Below, piece by piece: positions 16,240-25,149 of a stretch of DNA of 64,000 nt. The notes under the pieces are model-generated. The model searched no databases. It saw only the letters and a list, made by a program, of their open reading frames with translations, and had not been told where the DNA came from. This DNA is from Catenulispora acidiphila DSM 44928. GTDB lineage: Bacteria > Actinomycetota > Actinomycetes > Streptomycetales > Catenulisporaceae. The stretch spans positions 3,906,001 to 3,970,000 of the forward strand of contig NC_013131.1 in the NCBI RefSeq assembly GCF_000024025.1. Direction: 5' to 3'. The position numbers and the translations under genes are program-made. How positions within the stretch are numbered: position 1 is the stretch's first letter; each line of letters opens with the position of its first letter.

Positions 16240-18234
16240 TCAGATGATCCGGTCGCTCCCGCCGTCGACGGGGATCTGCGCGCCGGTCGTCGCCCGGAAC
16301 GACGGACCGCAGACGTCTGCGACCACGGCGCCGACCACCTCGCTCGTCACTTCCGTGCGCAGCAGGTTGCGTCGCTTGTACTGCTCCACGGTCATGCCGT
16401 AGTGCGCGGCGCGGGCCTCGATGATCTCCGGCGTCCACAAGCCGGTGTCGAAAACGGCGTCGGGATGCACGACGTTGACCCGGATGCCGTCGCCAGCCCA
16501 TTCCAGAGCCGCCACGCGCGCGAGTTGCGTCGCAGCAGCCTTCGATGCCGAGTAGGCGGCGGCTCCAGGACCAGGCGCCGCAGTGTTCTTCGACCCTATG
16601 AGCACGACACGTCCGTACCGAGGAGCGAGCTTGAGCAAGCCGTGAACCTGTGACAGCAAAGCGGCAAACGCCTCGGTGTTCACCGACAACGTGCCGTGCC
16701 ACTGCTGCGGATCGAAATCGCTCATCGCCCGGCTGGGACCGAAGACGCCAGCGGAGGCGATCAGCATGTCGATCCCGCCGAAGCGGTCCACAGCCTGAGC
16801 GATCGCGTCCTTGACGGCGCCGGAGTCGGTGACGTCCGTGACGACGCCGAGGTAATCCGGCGCCGGCGCGATCGACGTCACCGCGTCCTCGACATCCAAC
16901 CCGACGACGGCAGCGCCCCGCGCCACGAGCGCCTTCACGCACGCCCGCCCGATCCCCGAAGCCGCGCCGGTCACCAGCGCCACCTCGCCGGCGAACTCCG
17001 GCGTGCCACCGGCGCGCCGCAGCTTCGCCTGCTCGAGCTCCCAGTACTCGACGGAGAACACGTCCGCCGCAGACAGCGCGCGATACCCGCCCAACTCCTC
17101 CGCGCGCTCGACGATGCCGATTGTGTGCCGGTAGATGTCAGCGGCGATACCCGCGTCCTTCGGACGCCGGCCGAACGCGACCAGCCCGAGATCGCGGTCT
17201 AGCGCGATGCGCGGCGCCGGATCGACCATCGTCGTCGGCGGATCGGCGTCAGGCGACTCCTGGGACTCGTAATAAGCGACGTACTCCTTCGCGTACGCAT
17301 CCACATCGCGCCCGGTCATCGGCAAGCGCTTGGTGCGGATGACGTGGTCCGGCGTCGCAGGGCCCTGCTGAGACACGGTCGCCAGATCCGGGCGATAGCA
17401 GAACTCCGCACTAGCCGCATCCGCCGAACGCGTGGCGATCATCGGCACGCCCGCCACCCGCGAAACCGCCTGCCGCAGCGATGCCACGTCAAGGATGTCC
17501 GGCGCAGTAGTCTCCGAAGGCGAAGCCTGCATCGTCGGCGTCGGCGTCGACCTCGCTGCCCGCGTACGCTCGGCGATGTACTGCTCAGCCCGCCCCACGA
17601 CCTCGATCATCCGATCGTAGGCAGCGCGCGCCGACTCTCCGTACGTGAAAACGCCGTGCCGCAACAGAATCATCGTCTGCGGCAACGCATCACCGCGACC
17701 ACGAAGCTGATCGCGACAGTACTTCGCCAGATCGAACCCCGGCATGACGTAGGGCACTGCGATGTGGTCCTCGCCCAACGCCTCGCGAATGCGCGCCTCG
17801 CCATCGTCGAGATTCGTGAGCGTGAGGACCGCGTCAGCGTGAGTGTGCAGCACGAACGTGTCCGGGATGAGCGCATGCAACAGCGTCTCCACCGACGGAT
17901 CCGGCGCGCTCGCGTCCAGCAACGCACACCGCAGCTCGTTCATCATGGCGCTATCGGACAGCGACTCGGCCTCAAGAATCTCGCGCAGCCGCGCCAGCCG
18001 AAGCGGCGCGAACCCAGGACGCTGGATGGTCGCCAGGTCCCACCCGCTCCCCTTCACCTGAAGCGAGTCGACATCCCGGCCCAAAGCGTCCCGCGAGACC
18101 GTCTTGACCGAAGTGTTCCCGCCACCGTGCAGCACCAAGTCCGGGTCGGCGCCCAACAGACGGCTGACATAAACACACTGATCTAAGAGGTCTCCATCAG
18201 CCGGAGCCTCGTTCTCATCCCAGCGGTTCCTCAT
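16240..18234 (-). CDS. Bifunctional class II sugar-phosphate aldolase / short-chain dehydrogenase
   Basis: A 664-residue fusion. The N-terminal 400 residues are a class II aldolase: LVLHGGGNTSVK (phosphate binding), the metal histidines in FVLHTHADAVL and LLRHGVFTYGESA. The C-terminal 240 residues are a short-chain dehydrogenase with Rossmann motif VTGAASGIGRA and active-site YSASKAA. Fusions of this layout act on rhamnulose 1-phosphate and lactaldehyde. Here the ATG at 18234 overlaps the stop of mtnA (ATGA), which points instead to 5-deoxyribulose- or methylthioribulose-1-phosphate cleavage, giving DHAP and an aldehyde that the dehydrogenase part would convert. That assignment is inferred from context. 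Confidence 0.88.
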   Translation of the reverse strand: MRNRWDENEAPADGDLLDQCVYVSRLLGADPDLVLHGGGNTSVKTVSRDALGRDVDSLQVKGSGWDLATIQRPGFAPLRLARLREILEAESLSDSAMMNELRCALLDASAPDPSVETLLHALIPDTFVLHTHADAVLTLTNLDDGEARIREALGEDHIAVPYVMPGFDLAKYCRDQLRGRGDALPQTMILLRHGVFTYGESARAAYDRMIEVVGRAEQYIAERTRAARSTPTPTMQASPSETTAPDILDVASLRQAVSRVAGVPMIATRSADAASAEFCYRPDLATVSQQGPATPDHVIRTKRLPMTGRDVDAYAKEYVAYYESQESPDADPPTTMVDPAPRIALDRDLGLVAFGRRPKDAGIAADIYRHTIGIVERAEELGGYRALSAADVFSVEYWELEQAKLRRAGGTPEFAGEVALVTGAASGIGRACVKALVARGAAVVGLDVEDAVTSIAPAPDYLGVVTDVTDSGAVKDAIAQAVDRFGGIDMLIASAGVFGPSRAMSDFDPQQWHGTLSVNTEAFAALLSQVHGLLKLAPRYGRVVLIGSKNTAAPGPGAAAYSASKAAATQLARVAALEWAGDGIRVNVVHPDAVFDTGLWTPEIIEARAAHYGMTVEQYKRRNLLRTEVTSEVVGAVVADVCGPSFRATTGAQIPVDGGSDRII

Positions 18235-19247
18235 CGGGCGCGACCCGCCACCGCCCCTTGCGGCCGCATGACTCTGGCCTCGGTCACCACAGCCGTGATC
18301 AGCTCTGCGGGCGTCACATCGAACGCCGGATTGAACGCCTCTGTCGCCTCCGGCGCGACCGGCATCCCCAGCACCCGCCGCACCTCGTCGGCGTCGCGCT
18401 CCTCGACCTCGATCAGCTTCCCGTCTCCCATGCTCTCGTCCACCGTGGACTCCGGCGCGACGACCACGATCGGGATGCCGTGGTACGCGGCGCTCACCGC
18501 CAAGCCATACGTGCCGATCTTGTTCGCGACGTCGCCGTTCGCGGTGATCCGGTCCGCGCCGACCACCACGCAGTCGACCAGCCCGCGTCCCATCAGCGAC
18601 GCCGCCGCCGAGTCCACGCACAGCCGGTGCGGAATGCCGGCCTTCCCCAGTTCCCAACTCGTCAACCGGGCGCCCTGCAACAGCGGCCGCGTCTCGTCCA
18701 CGATCACGAACTCGACCAGCTTCCGCTCGGCGAGTTCGAACACCGCGCCCAACGCCGTCCCGCGCAGCCCGGCGGTCGCCAGCGCGCCGGCATTGCAGTG
18801 TGTGAGCAGGCGCAGGGGGCGGTCCGGACACAGCCCGACGATCACATCGGCGGCGTTGACAGTGGCCTGATGGTTCATCCGGTCGTCCTCGTCCATCACC
18901 CGCAGCGCCGCGGCGAGCACGGCGTCCGGGCCGTCGCTCAGCGCGGCGAGCGCCTGATCGACGCCCCACCTGAGGTTGACGGCGGTGGGGCGGGCCGAGG
19001 CGAGGCGCTCGGCCTCCGCGCGTACGGCGGCCTCGTCGACCCGGCCGTCGGCGTCATGCGTGCGCGCCGCGATCGCCACGCCGAACGCCCCGGCGACGCC
19101 CAAAGCGGGCGCGCCGCGGATCGCCAGCCGCTTGATCGCCTCGACCACCTCATCGACGGTGCGCAGGCGCAAGATGTCTTCGCGGTGGGGCAGCGCGCAC
19201 TGATCGATCGTGACCAGCGCGCCGTCTTCCCAGTCGAGCGTCCGCAT
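18231..19247 (-). CDS. mtnA: S-methyl-5-thioribose-1-phosphate isomerase
   Basis: A 338-residue aldose-ketose isomerase of the MtnA/eIF2B-like family. It has AIRGAPALGVAGAFG, the catalytic cysteine in THCNAGALATAG and the catalytic aspartate in GADRITANGDVANKIGTYG. It converts methylthioribose 1-phosphate (or 5-deoxyribose 1-phosphate) to the ribulose form. The start at 19247 (MRTLDWEDG) is the usual family start. The next gene, overlapping by four bases, is an aldolase-dehydrogenase fusion rather than mtnB, so the pair fits the aldolase-based 'DHAP shunt' salvage of 5'-deoxynucleosides; the phosphorylase or kinase must be elsewhere. Confidence 0.93.
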   Translation of the reverse strand: MRTLDWEDGALVTIDQCALPHREDILRLRTVDEVVEAIKRLAIRGAPALGVAGAFGVAIAARTHDADGRVDEAAVRAEAERLASARPTAVNLRWGVDQALAALSDGPDAVLAAALRVMDEDDRMNHQATVNAADVIVGLCPDRPLRLLTHCNAGALATAGLRGTALGAVFELAERKLVEFVIVDETRPLLQGARLTSWELGKAGIPHRLCVDSAAASLMGRGLVDCVVVGADRITANGDVANKIGTYGLAVSAAYHGIPIVVVAPESTVDESMGDGKLIEVEERDADEVRRVLGMPVAPEATEAFNPAFDVTPAELITAVVTEARVMRPQGAVAGRAR

Positions 19248-19412
19248 CCGACAGGCCCTCCAGATGTGCCGAGATGTGCCGACAAGCACGCGACGCCGCC
19301 CGGGCGGCCTGGATTTTCACGGTAACGGACGCGCTGGTGCCGCACTAGCTCCGACACCCGGCGCCGCCCGTTCGCCGTTCACCGTGCGCACTGTGCGCGC
19401 CCGACCCCGCGA

Positions 19413-19691
19413 TCAATCCTGCTCGGACGCCCGCTCGATGATCAGATCGCCGGAGCCCGGCTCCAGCTCGACCGAGTCCGTCAGGTGCAGGTGGCTGCCC
19501 GCCGGTACCGCCGCCTGGGCCAGCGTCAGGCAGTGCTGGGCCAGGGACACCAGGCCGGCGCTGTTGGCGCGGATGACGACCTCGCCGTCCGAGGCGTCGA
19601 CCTCGATGCGGAACCCCTCCGCCCAAGCGAAGCGCAGTGCCCCGCCTGGCTCGTAGTCCGGGACCGTCAGTTGCCGCTCTGGCTCTGTCAT
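19413..19691 (-). CDS. Probable immunity protein for the Rhs toxin (Imm32-like)
   Basis: A 92-residue acidic protein. The ATG at 19691-19689 overlaps the stop of the large Rhs gene (ATGA), the classic arrangement of a polymorphic toxin followed by its immunity gene. The pattern RANSAGLVSLAQHCLTLAQ followed by GSHLHLTDSVELEPGSGDL matches what I remember of the Imm32 family. It would bind and neutralise the C-terminal toxin domain in the cytoplasm of the producing cell and its kin. Confidence 0.75.
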   Translation of the reverse strand: MTEPERQLTVPDYEPGGALRFAWAEGFRIEVDASDGEVVIRANSAGLVSLAQHCLTLAQAAVPAGSHLHLTDSVELEPGSGDLIIERASEQD

Positions 19692-22600
19692 TGGATGCAT
19701 CCGTTTGTGAAGTAGACGTGGTCGTTCTGGGTGACCGACATCCTGCCGGTCTTGGGGTCCGGTTCCATGTATTCGAAGTTGCAGTGCGGGCCGCCGCCGT
19801 GTTTGCCGAGGATATCGCTGTCGCCCATGCGGAAGACGCGGCTGCCGTCCGACGACACGAAGCGTCCGCTGCCCGCCTTCGGCTCGCCGTAGCCCGGGCC
19901 GAGCCAGTCCTCGCCGGCCTTGAGCATGTCGTCGACGTTGAGTTCCTGGTTGTTGCCGGGCGTGCTGTACCCGCCGGCGGAGAACGGCGGCGACGGGACG
20001 CGCGCGCCGGAGGCCAGACCGAGCGGGTCGACCATGGTCAGCGGGTTCGGGACGTAGGCGTGGTCGTTGAGCGCCGGCGCCAAGCCCAGCGGGTCAGGGG
20101 TCAGATACGCCGCGATCGCCGGGTCGTAGTACCGCTGCACGTTGTAGTGCAGGCCGGTCTCGGCGTCGAAGTACTGCCCGGCGAAGCGCAGCGGGCATTC
20201 GAGGTCTGGGTCGCCGCCGGTCGCCACGGCGACGGACTGCCCGTACAAATCGGTGTTCTGATACCACGCGACCCGGCCGTCGGGGGTGACGAGCTCGGTG
20301 GGCATGCCGACCAAGTTGGTGACGATCGCGTGGAACATCTCATCGACCCGCTCCTGCGCGGCCTCCGCCGCCCACGACCGCCGCCGCTGCGCCACCGGCA
20401 GTCCGGTGTCCGGGTCGTAGTCCCACGTCACCGTGGTCGTCCGGCCCGCGGCGTCGAGGCTGTGCTGCTCGATCAGGCGCGGTCCGTCCCAGGCGAACTC
20501 GACACGCTCGGCCTCGGTGCCGTCGGCCAGGACGTGCTGCTTGGCGAGGCGCCGGCCGAGCGGATCGTAGCGGTAGTGCCACGCCGAGCCGTCGGGCAGG
20601 ACGGCTTGCTTGAGCCGGCCGTCGGCGTCCCAGGCGAAGGTCTGGATGCGGACCTGGCCGGACAGCGTCTGCTTGCGGATCCGGACGACCCGCCCGGCCG
20701 CGTCGTAGTCGTAGTGGACGTGCCCCGCGCGAAGCACACGCGTGCCGCGTACGTCGCGACCGCCGATGCTGTCGGTCGACAGCGCACTGGCGGCCTGCAC
20801 GATGTTGCCGAATCCGTCGTAGGAGTACGACTCGCCGCCGCCGTGCGGACCCCGGACCTCGGAGATCCTTCCTCGCGGGTCGGCGATGTACTCCTGCGTC
20901 CCGCGCAGGGAATCGGTCACCGCGGCCGGGACGCCGTCGGCGTGATAGGCGTAGGAGCGGCTCAGAGAAGGATCGATCCGTTCGGTGGCGATCCGTTCGG
21001 TGGCGATCCGCTCCGTGGCGATCCGACCGGCGGCGTCGAAGGCGCGGGACAACACCGCGCCCCCGATCCCCAGCGCCCGGCTGACTTCCCGACCGCCGAG
21101 GTCGTACCCGATGTGCTGCTCGACGTCACCCGCGGCGAAGACCACGGCGCGACCCGTGGCGTCGTACCGCCACGACGACTCGGCGCCGGCCGGAGTGACG
21201 CGGGCGACGCGCCGTCCCAGGGCGTCGTATCCGGAGCGTGTCGTACGGCCGTCGATCGTCTCCGCCACCACCCTGCCGACGGCGTCGTAGGCGAATTCGA
21301 GCCGCGAACCGGCGCCGGAGGCGGACAGCATCCGGCCGTTCGCGTCGTAGCCGTAGGTGTATTCGGCGTCCACGGTCTGCCGCCCGACGACCCGGCCCAA
21401 CGGGTCGCGCTGGAAGACCATCCGCTGACCGAGCGCGTCGACGGACTCGGCGAGCCAGCCGTCCGCGTCATAGGAGTAGGCGAGGCTGCGGTCGTTGTAA
21501 TCCGTCTCCTGGACCAGATTCCCGCTCTGGTCGTAGGTGTAGGACCACTGGACCTGCCCGGGACCGGTGACCGACACCACCTGCATCTCGGTGTCGTACC
21601 GGTACTCGAACCGGGTGGCGTCGGCCTCGATCCGCGCCGCCACCTTGCCGAACGGACCGACTTCGTAGCGCGTGACGGCGCCGAGCTGGTCGGTATACGC
21701 CACGAGGTTCCCGTCGGCGTCGGTCTCCCACGCCTCCCGCGAACCGTCGGGCCTGACACGGGAGCGCAGCCCGCCCTCGACGCTCCATGCATACCGCGTC
21801 ACGCCGCCGTCCGGCGCCGTCACGGCGACGACCCGGCCGAACGCGTCGCGCTCGATCCGGTGCACCGAGCCGTCGGGCCCGGTCACCGAGACAGTCTGTC
21901 CCGCCGCGTCGACCTCGTAGGCGGTGCGGTCGCCGGCGTCATCGGTGATCGACACCAGCGCGCCCAGGCTGTCGTAGCCGAACTCGGTGCGCGCGTCGAG
22001 CGGATCGAGCTGCACGATGACGTTCCCGGCGGCGTCGTGCTCCTGCCGCCAGCACGTGCCGTCGGCCTGGACCACCGAGGTGGGGGAATTCAGGGCATTG
22101 AATTCCGCGCTGAGCGTCGTGCCGTCCGGACGCTGGACGCGGATCGTGTTCCCGGCCGCGTCGCGGTCGAAGACCGTCGTCATCCCGCGCCGGTCGGTGC
22201 CGCGCAGCCGGCGGCCGTAGGCGTCGTCGAGGAAGACCAGAGCGGCGCCGGACGCCTCGACGGCCCGATCCAGGTGGCCATTCAGGTCGTAGTGATAGGT
22301 CTTGGCGCGGTTGAGCGAGTCCGTGAAGACCGTTGTTCGGGCAGCCGGATCGTAGGCGAAATCGCCCGACAGATAGCCGTCTGCGCCGACGCCGCGCACC
22401 ACTCGGCCGTTGGTGTCGTACTCGTAGGAGTAACGGAAGCCGGAACGATCGACCCACGCCGTGATCCGGTGGAAATCATCCCACTGATACGTGTACGGCA
22501 TCCCGGAGGAGTTGACGACTCCGGTCAGCCGACCGTGCTCGTCGTACTCGTACCGCTTGACGACGACGCCTTGCTCGCTGCCGTCCAGGAGGCGGATCGC

Positions 22601-24214
22601 GGCGACGCGCGGACCGTTCGTGGTCGCCACGGCGTCGATGGCGAGCCGGTAGCCGTTGTGCTCGACACCGGTCGGCGTCCCTTCCGGGTCGCGCACGATG
22701 TCGATCCGGTTGGCGTTGCGATCGCTGATGCGGACGACGTCGCGGATCTGGCCGTCGGGGCTCCCGAAGTGCACGACCGGGAAGTGCCGTATCAGGCCGC
22801 TGCGAGGATCGGTGACACGGATCTCGTCCGCGGCGCGGTCCCAGATGAGCGGCCAGCGCGCGCCTCGGGACGGAAGCACTTCCTCCTCACCGGCCGGCAG
22901 GGGGTAGTGCAACGTCTGACCGTCGTCGCCGGCGAGGTGGATGCCCGCGGCGTTGACCGACAGCCGCTGGTCGAGGGTCGAGGACCAGCCGGGACCGAAC
23001 AGGCGTCCGGTGCGGTAGCCGGAGGCGTAGGCGCGGCGCAGCACGATCGGCAGCACGCCGGGCAGTTCCAGATCCGTCTCCAGCGCGACCATCTGGCCCG
23101 AGACCAGGTCCACGGGGTCGCCGCCGGTGTTGGCGTTGCTGACGCCGTCGCCTTCGAGCGCGTCGTCGCCGACCCCGCCGGGCGATTCGCCCTCCCCAGT
23201 CGGTACATCGGCTCCGCCGCCCTCCGCCGCGTCGCCGAGCGCGCCGCCCTCGCCTTCGAGAGCGCCGGCTTCCCCTTCCAGGGCACCGGCTTCGCCTTCG
23301 AGGTCTTCGGCTCCCGAACCCAGGGCTCGGCCGCCGACGAAGGTCAGGGCGACCATGCCGGCGCCGAGCAGCGCATCGCCCCAGTGCCCTTGCATGGCGT
23401 CCCCGATAGCGCCGACGGCCGTGCCGGCGATGGCGATGATGTTGTCGGCTTCGGCGATGGCTGCCGTGACGACGTCGACACCGGGGATCCAGGAGGTCGC
23501 CAAGGCGATGATGTCCAGGATCGGGGCGAGCTCGCCGGCGATTTTGCCGATCTCGCCGCCCCACTTGGACAGGTCCTCGCCGACGTGCTGCCACCAGGAC
23601 TTGTTGTGGATGCCGTCGGATTGGGCGTGATGCAGGGCACTGCCACAGGTTTTGGCGGCGTTGATGCGGTCGTTGTAGGCGTCGTTGGCTTGCTTGGTCA
23701 ACGACGCCATATGCGCCTTGGCGTTGTTCAGGTTGGTCTGTGCGGTGTCATGCGCGGTCTGCGCGTCGGTGACCGCTTGGGGGTTAGGGGTTGTGGCGTG
23801 GTTCTGCTGCGCGGTCTTCAGATCCGTCGCTGCGGTGTTGGCGTTGGTGGTGGCACGCTGCAGATCAGCATGCGCGTCTTGAGCTTGACGCAAGGCGGCG
23901 TCGGCTTTGGTCTGTGCGGCCTGAAGCAGCGGCGCATACGCCGACAACGCATCAGAGGCTTCGCTGTACGAGGTGTACAGCTTCTGTAGACGACCGGGCA
24001 GCGGACCGTATTTGCCCTTGAACGCATCAGCAGTCTGACCCACCCACGTCAGCGCCGTCGCATCCGAACCGAACGAGTTCAGGCTGTGATACGCCGCTTC
24101 CACATCGTGGGCGAAGTCCCCGAACTCCTTCGCCAACGCCTGCACCGATTCCACCACACCAGGTGTCGGATCCCCATCCAACCCCAGAACATCCCACCCC
24201 GTTGGACGTGCCAT
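19688..24214 (-). CDS. Rhs/YD-repeat polymorphic toxin
   Basis: A 1508-residue contact-dependent toxin. Residues 1-200 form a helical WXG/LXG-like export domain with coiled-coil Ala/Gln/Asn-rich stretch; about 230-300 hydrophobic; 310-350 a Gly/Glu/Ala linker. From about 370 follows the Rhs entry domain (NTGGDPVDLVSGQMVALETD) and then dozens of YD repeats (YDxxGRLxx) forming the shell. The Rhs core ends with YYDPAIAAYLTPDPLGLAPA and NPLTMVDPLGLASG, after which the last roughly 110 residues are the variable toxin. That tip contains VFRMGDSDILGKHGGGPHCN and DHVYFTNGCIQ; a metal- or His-dependent nuclease is possible, but I cannot name the family. The immunity gene overlaps its stop. Confidence 0.93.
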   Translation of the reverse strand: MARPTGWDVLGLDGDPTPGVVESVQALAKEFGDFAHDVEAAYHSLNSFGSDATALTWVGQTADAFKGKYGPLPGRLQKLYTSYSEASDALSAYAPLLQAAQTKADAALRQAQDAHADLQRATTNANTAATDLKTAQQNHATTPNPQAVTDAQTAHDTAQTNLNNAKAHMASLTKQANDAYNDRINAAKTCGSALHHAQSDGIHNKSWWQHVGEDLSKWGGEIGKIAGELAPILDIIALATSWIPGVDVVTAAIAEADNIIAIAGTAVGAIGDAMQGHWGDALLGAGMVALTFVGGRALGSGAEDLEGEAGALEGEAGALEGEGGALGDAAEGGGADVPTGEGESPGGVGDDALEGDGVSNANTGGDPVDLVSGQMVALETDLELPGVLPIVLRRAYASGYRTGRLFGPGWSSTLDQRLSVNAAGIHLAGDDGQTLHYPLPAGEEEVLPSRGARWPLIWDRAADEIRVTDPRSGLIRHFPVVHFGSPDGQIRDVVRISDRNANRIDIVRDPEGTPTGVEHNGYRLAIDAVATTNGPRVAAIRLLDGSEQGVVVKRYEYDEHGRLTGVVNSSGMPYTYQWDDFHRITAWVDRSGFRYSYEYDTNGRVVRGVGADGYLSGDFAYDPAARTTVFTDSLNRAKTYHYDLNGHLDRAVEASGAALVFLDDAYGRRLRGTDRRGMTTVFDRDAAGNTIRVQRPDGTTLSAEFNALNSPTSVVQADGTCWRQEHDAAGNVIVQLDPLDARTEFGYDSLGALVSITDDAGDRTAYEVDAAGQTVSVTGPDGSVHRIERDAFGRVVAVTAPDGGVTRYAWSVEGGLRSRVRPDGSREAWETDADGNLVAYTDQLGAVTRYEVGPFGKVAARIEADATRFEYRYDTEMQVVSVTGPGQVQWSYTYDQSGNLVQETDYNDRSLAYSYDADGWLAESVDALGQRMVFQRDPLGRVVGRQTVDAEYTYGYDANGRMLSASGAGSRLEFAYDAVGRVVAETIDGRTTRSGYDALGRRVARVTPAGAESSWRYDATGRAVVFAAGDVEQHIGYDLGGREVSRALGIGGAVLSRAFDAAGRIATERIATERIATERIDPSLSRSYAYHADGVPAAVTDSLRGTQEYIADPRGRISEVRGPHGGGESYSYDGFGNIVQAASALSTDSIGGRDVRGTRVLRAGHVHYDYDAAGRVVRIRKQTLSGQVRIQTFAWDADGRLKQAVLPDGSAWHYRYDPLGRRLAKQHVLADGTEAERVEFAWDGPRLIEQHSLDAAGRTTTVTWDYDPDTGLPVAQRRRSWAAEAAQERVDEMFHAIVTNLVGMPTELVTPDGRVAWYQNTDLYGQSVAVATGGDPDLECPLRFAGQYFDAETGLHYNVQRYYDPAIAAYLTPDPLGLAPALNDHAYVPNPLTMVDPLGLASGARVPSPPFSAGGYSTPGNNQELNVDDMLKAGEDWLGPGYGEPKAGSGRFVSSDGSRVFRMGDSDILGKHGGGPHCNFEYMEPDPKTGRMSVTQNDHVYFTNGCIQ

Positions 24215-24282
24215 CCCCCGTGTCCCCCTATCAAGACGCTGTTCGAACCCCCGCCGCCTCGTCCCAGCTGAGGCAGGACTCT

Positions 24283-24315
24283 GAGTTTACAGGTGGACGA
24301 GTTTATAGCTGGACG
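24283..24315. repeat. Two 17-bp direct repeats upstream of the CMD-family gene
   Basis: GAGTTTACAGGTGGACG (24283-24299) and GAGTTTATAGCTGGACG (24299-24315) follow each other with a 16-bp period in the divergent gap between the Rhs gene and the next plus-strand gene. They differ at two positions. They may be regulator half-sites or promoter elements. Confidence 0.6.
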
Positions 24316-24322
24316 CTTATCG

Positions 24323-24361
24323 CGCTACGCCTGTAGCCTCACTAGGGCTACAGGCGTAGCG
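24323..24361. promoter_or_regulatory. 16-bp perfect inverted repeat, probable operator or hairpin
   Basis: CGCTACGCCTGTAGCC (24323-24338) and its exact complement GGCTACAGGCGTAGCG (24346-24361) are separated by seven bases (TCACTAG), ending 31 bases before the GTG of the next gene. Each arm is itself built as CTAC-N4-GTAG. This fits a TetR/MarR-type operator, or an mRNA hairpin controlling the gene downstream. No regulator gene is adjacent. Confidence 0.65.
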
Positions 24362-24392
24362 TTACAACTGTTCACGAAGAGAGCTGATTGCT

Positions 24393-25100
24393 GTGAGCGT
24401 TTCGACGACCGAAGACGCGGCGACCGCCGTCATCGACCCGATGTTCGCGCAGATGTTCGGCGCCACTGCCGGTCACGCCGACGCGATAACCGAGCTGACC
24501 GAACGGGAGAAGACCTTCCTGCGCGTGACGGCCGCCGTCTGCCAGGCCGGTCTCGGGCACGTGTTCGACGCCTACGTCCGCCTCGGCGTCGAGCACGGCG
24601 TGTCCACGTCCGAAGTTCGAGCCCTGCTGCGCTTCATCTCCTACGACTGCGGATACCACGCCGCCGCTGCGGGGTTCGAGCGGCTCGCCGCGTTCGAGGC
24701 GCGGCACGGCATCGTGCCGGACGCGGTCGAACCGCTGGGGGAGGCGTTCGTCTCCACCGGCGCCGACGCGGTGCCGAGCGCTCTGCCGGAGACGGCACGC
24801 GACATCCTGCGGGACCTCGACCCGCACTACCTGGAGTTCTTCGATCTGCAGTCGCGGATGCGTTCCGGGCACGGTCCGGACACCTTGACCGAGCGGGAGC
24901 GCGGGCTGGTGTGCCTCAGTATCGACGTGCACTACCAAACCCTTGAGGAGTCCTTCAACGCGCATGCCAGCCGCGCCATTCGGGGCGGCGCTTCGCAGGA
25001 GGAGGTCCGCGCCGCGCTTCGTTTCATCGCTCAGTTCGGCGCCACGCGCGTCTGGCGAGGCTGGAAGGCGCTCAACGCGTACTTCGCCGAGTCGGTCTGA
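24393..25100 (+). CDS. Carboxymuconolactone-decarboxylase-family protein, two CMD domains
   Basis: A 235-residue helical protein. Two similar halves each carry the CMD pattern: residues 35-85 (LTEREKTFLRVTAAVCQAG, GVSTSEVRALLRFIS) and residues 160-230 (LTERERGLVCLSIDVHYQ, GASQEEVRAALRFIAQFG). The CxxC of AhpD-type peroxidase partners is absent, so it is more likely a decarboxylase-like or unknown enzyme than an alkylhydroperoxidase. The start is GTG 24393 behind AAGAGAG. A strong inverted repeat lies just upstream. Confidence 0.82.
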   Translation: MSVSTTEDAATAVIDPMFAQMFGATAGHADAITELTEREKTFLRVTAAVCQAGLGHVFDAYVRLGVEHGVSTSEVRALLRFISYDCGYHAAAAGFERLAAFEARHGIVPDAVEPLGEAFVSTGADAVPSALPETARDILRDLDPHYLEFFDLQSRMRSGHGPDTLTERERGLVCLSIDVHYQTLEESFNAHASRAIRGGASQEEVRAALRFIAQFGATRVWRGWKALNAYFAESV

Positions 25101-25149
25101 CGGCGCTCTGACGGCGCCCAGCCACCCTGTCAGGGTTCGTTGACACGAA

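Noticed and set aside
19637-23989. A 1450-codon open frame on the plus strand opposite the Rhs gene
   Set aside because: It is antisense to a clear Rhs protein; its Arg/Val/Gly-rich composition is the mirror of YD-repeat codons and no domain is recognisable.
24086-24271. Short plus-strand frame near the Rhs start
   Set aside because: Antisense to the Rhs N-terminus, with no supporting features.
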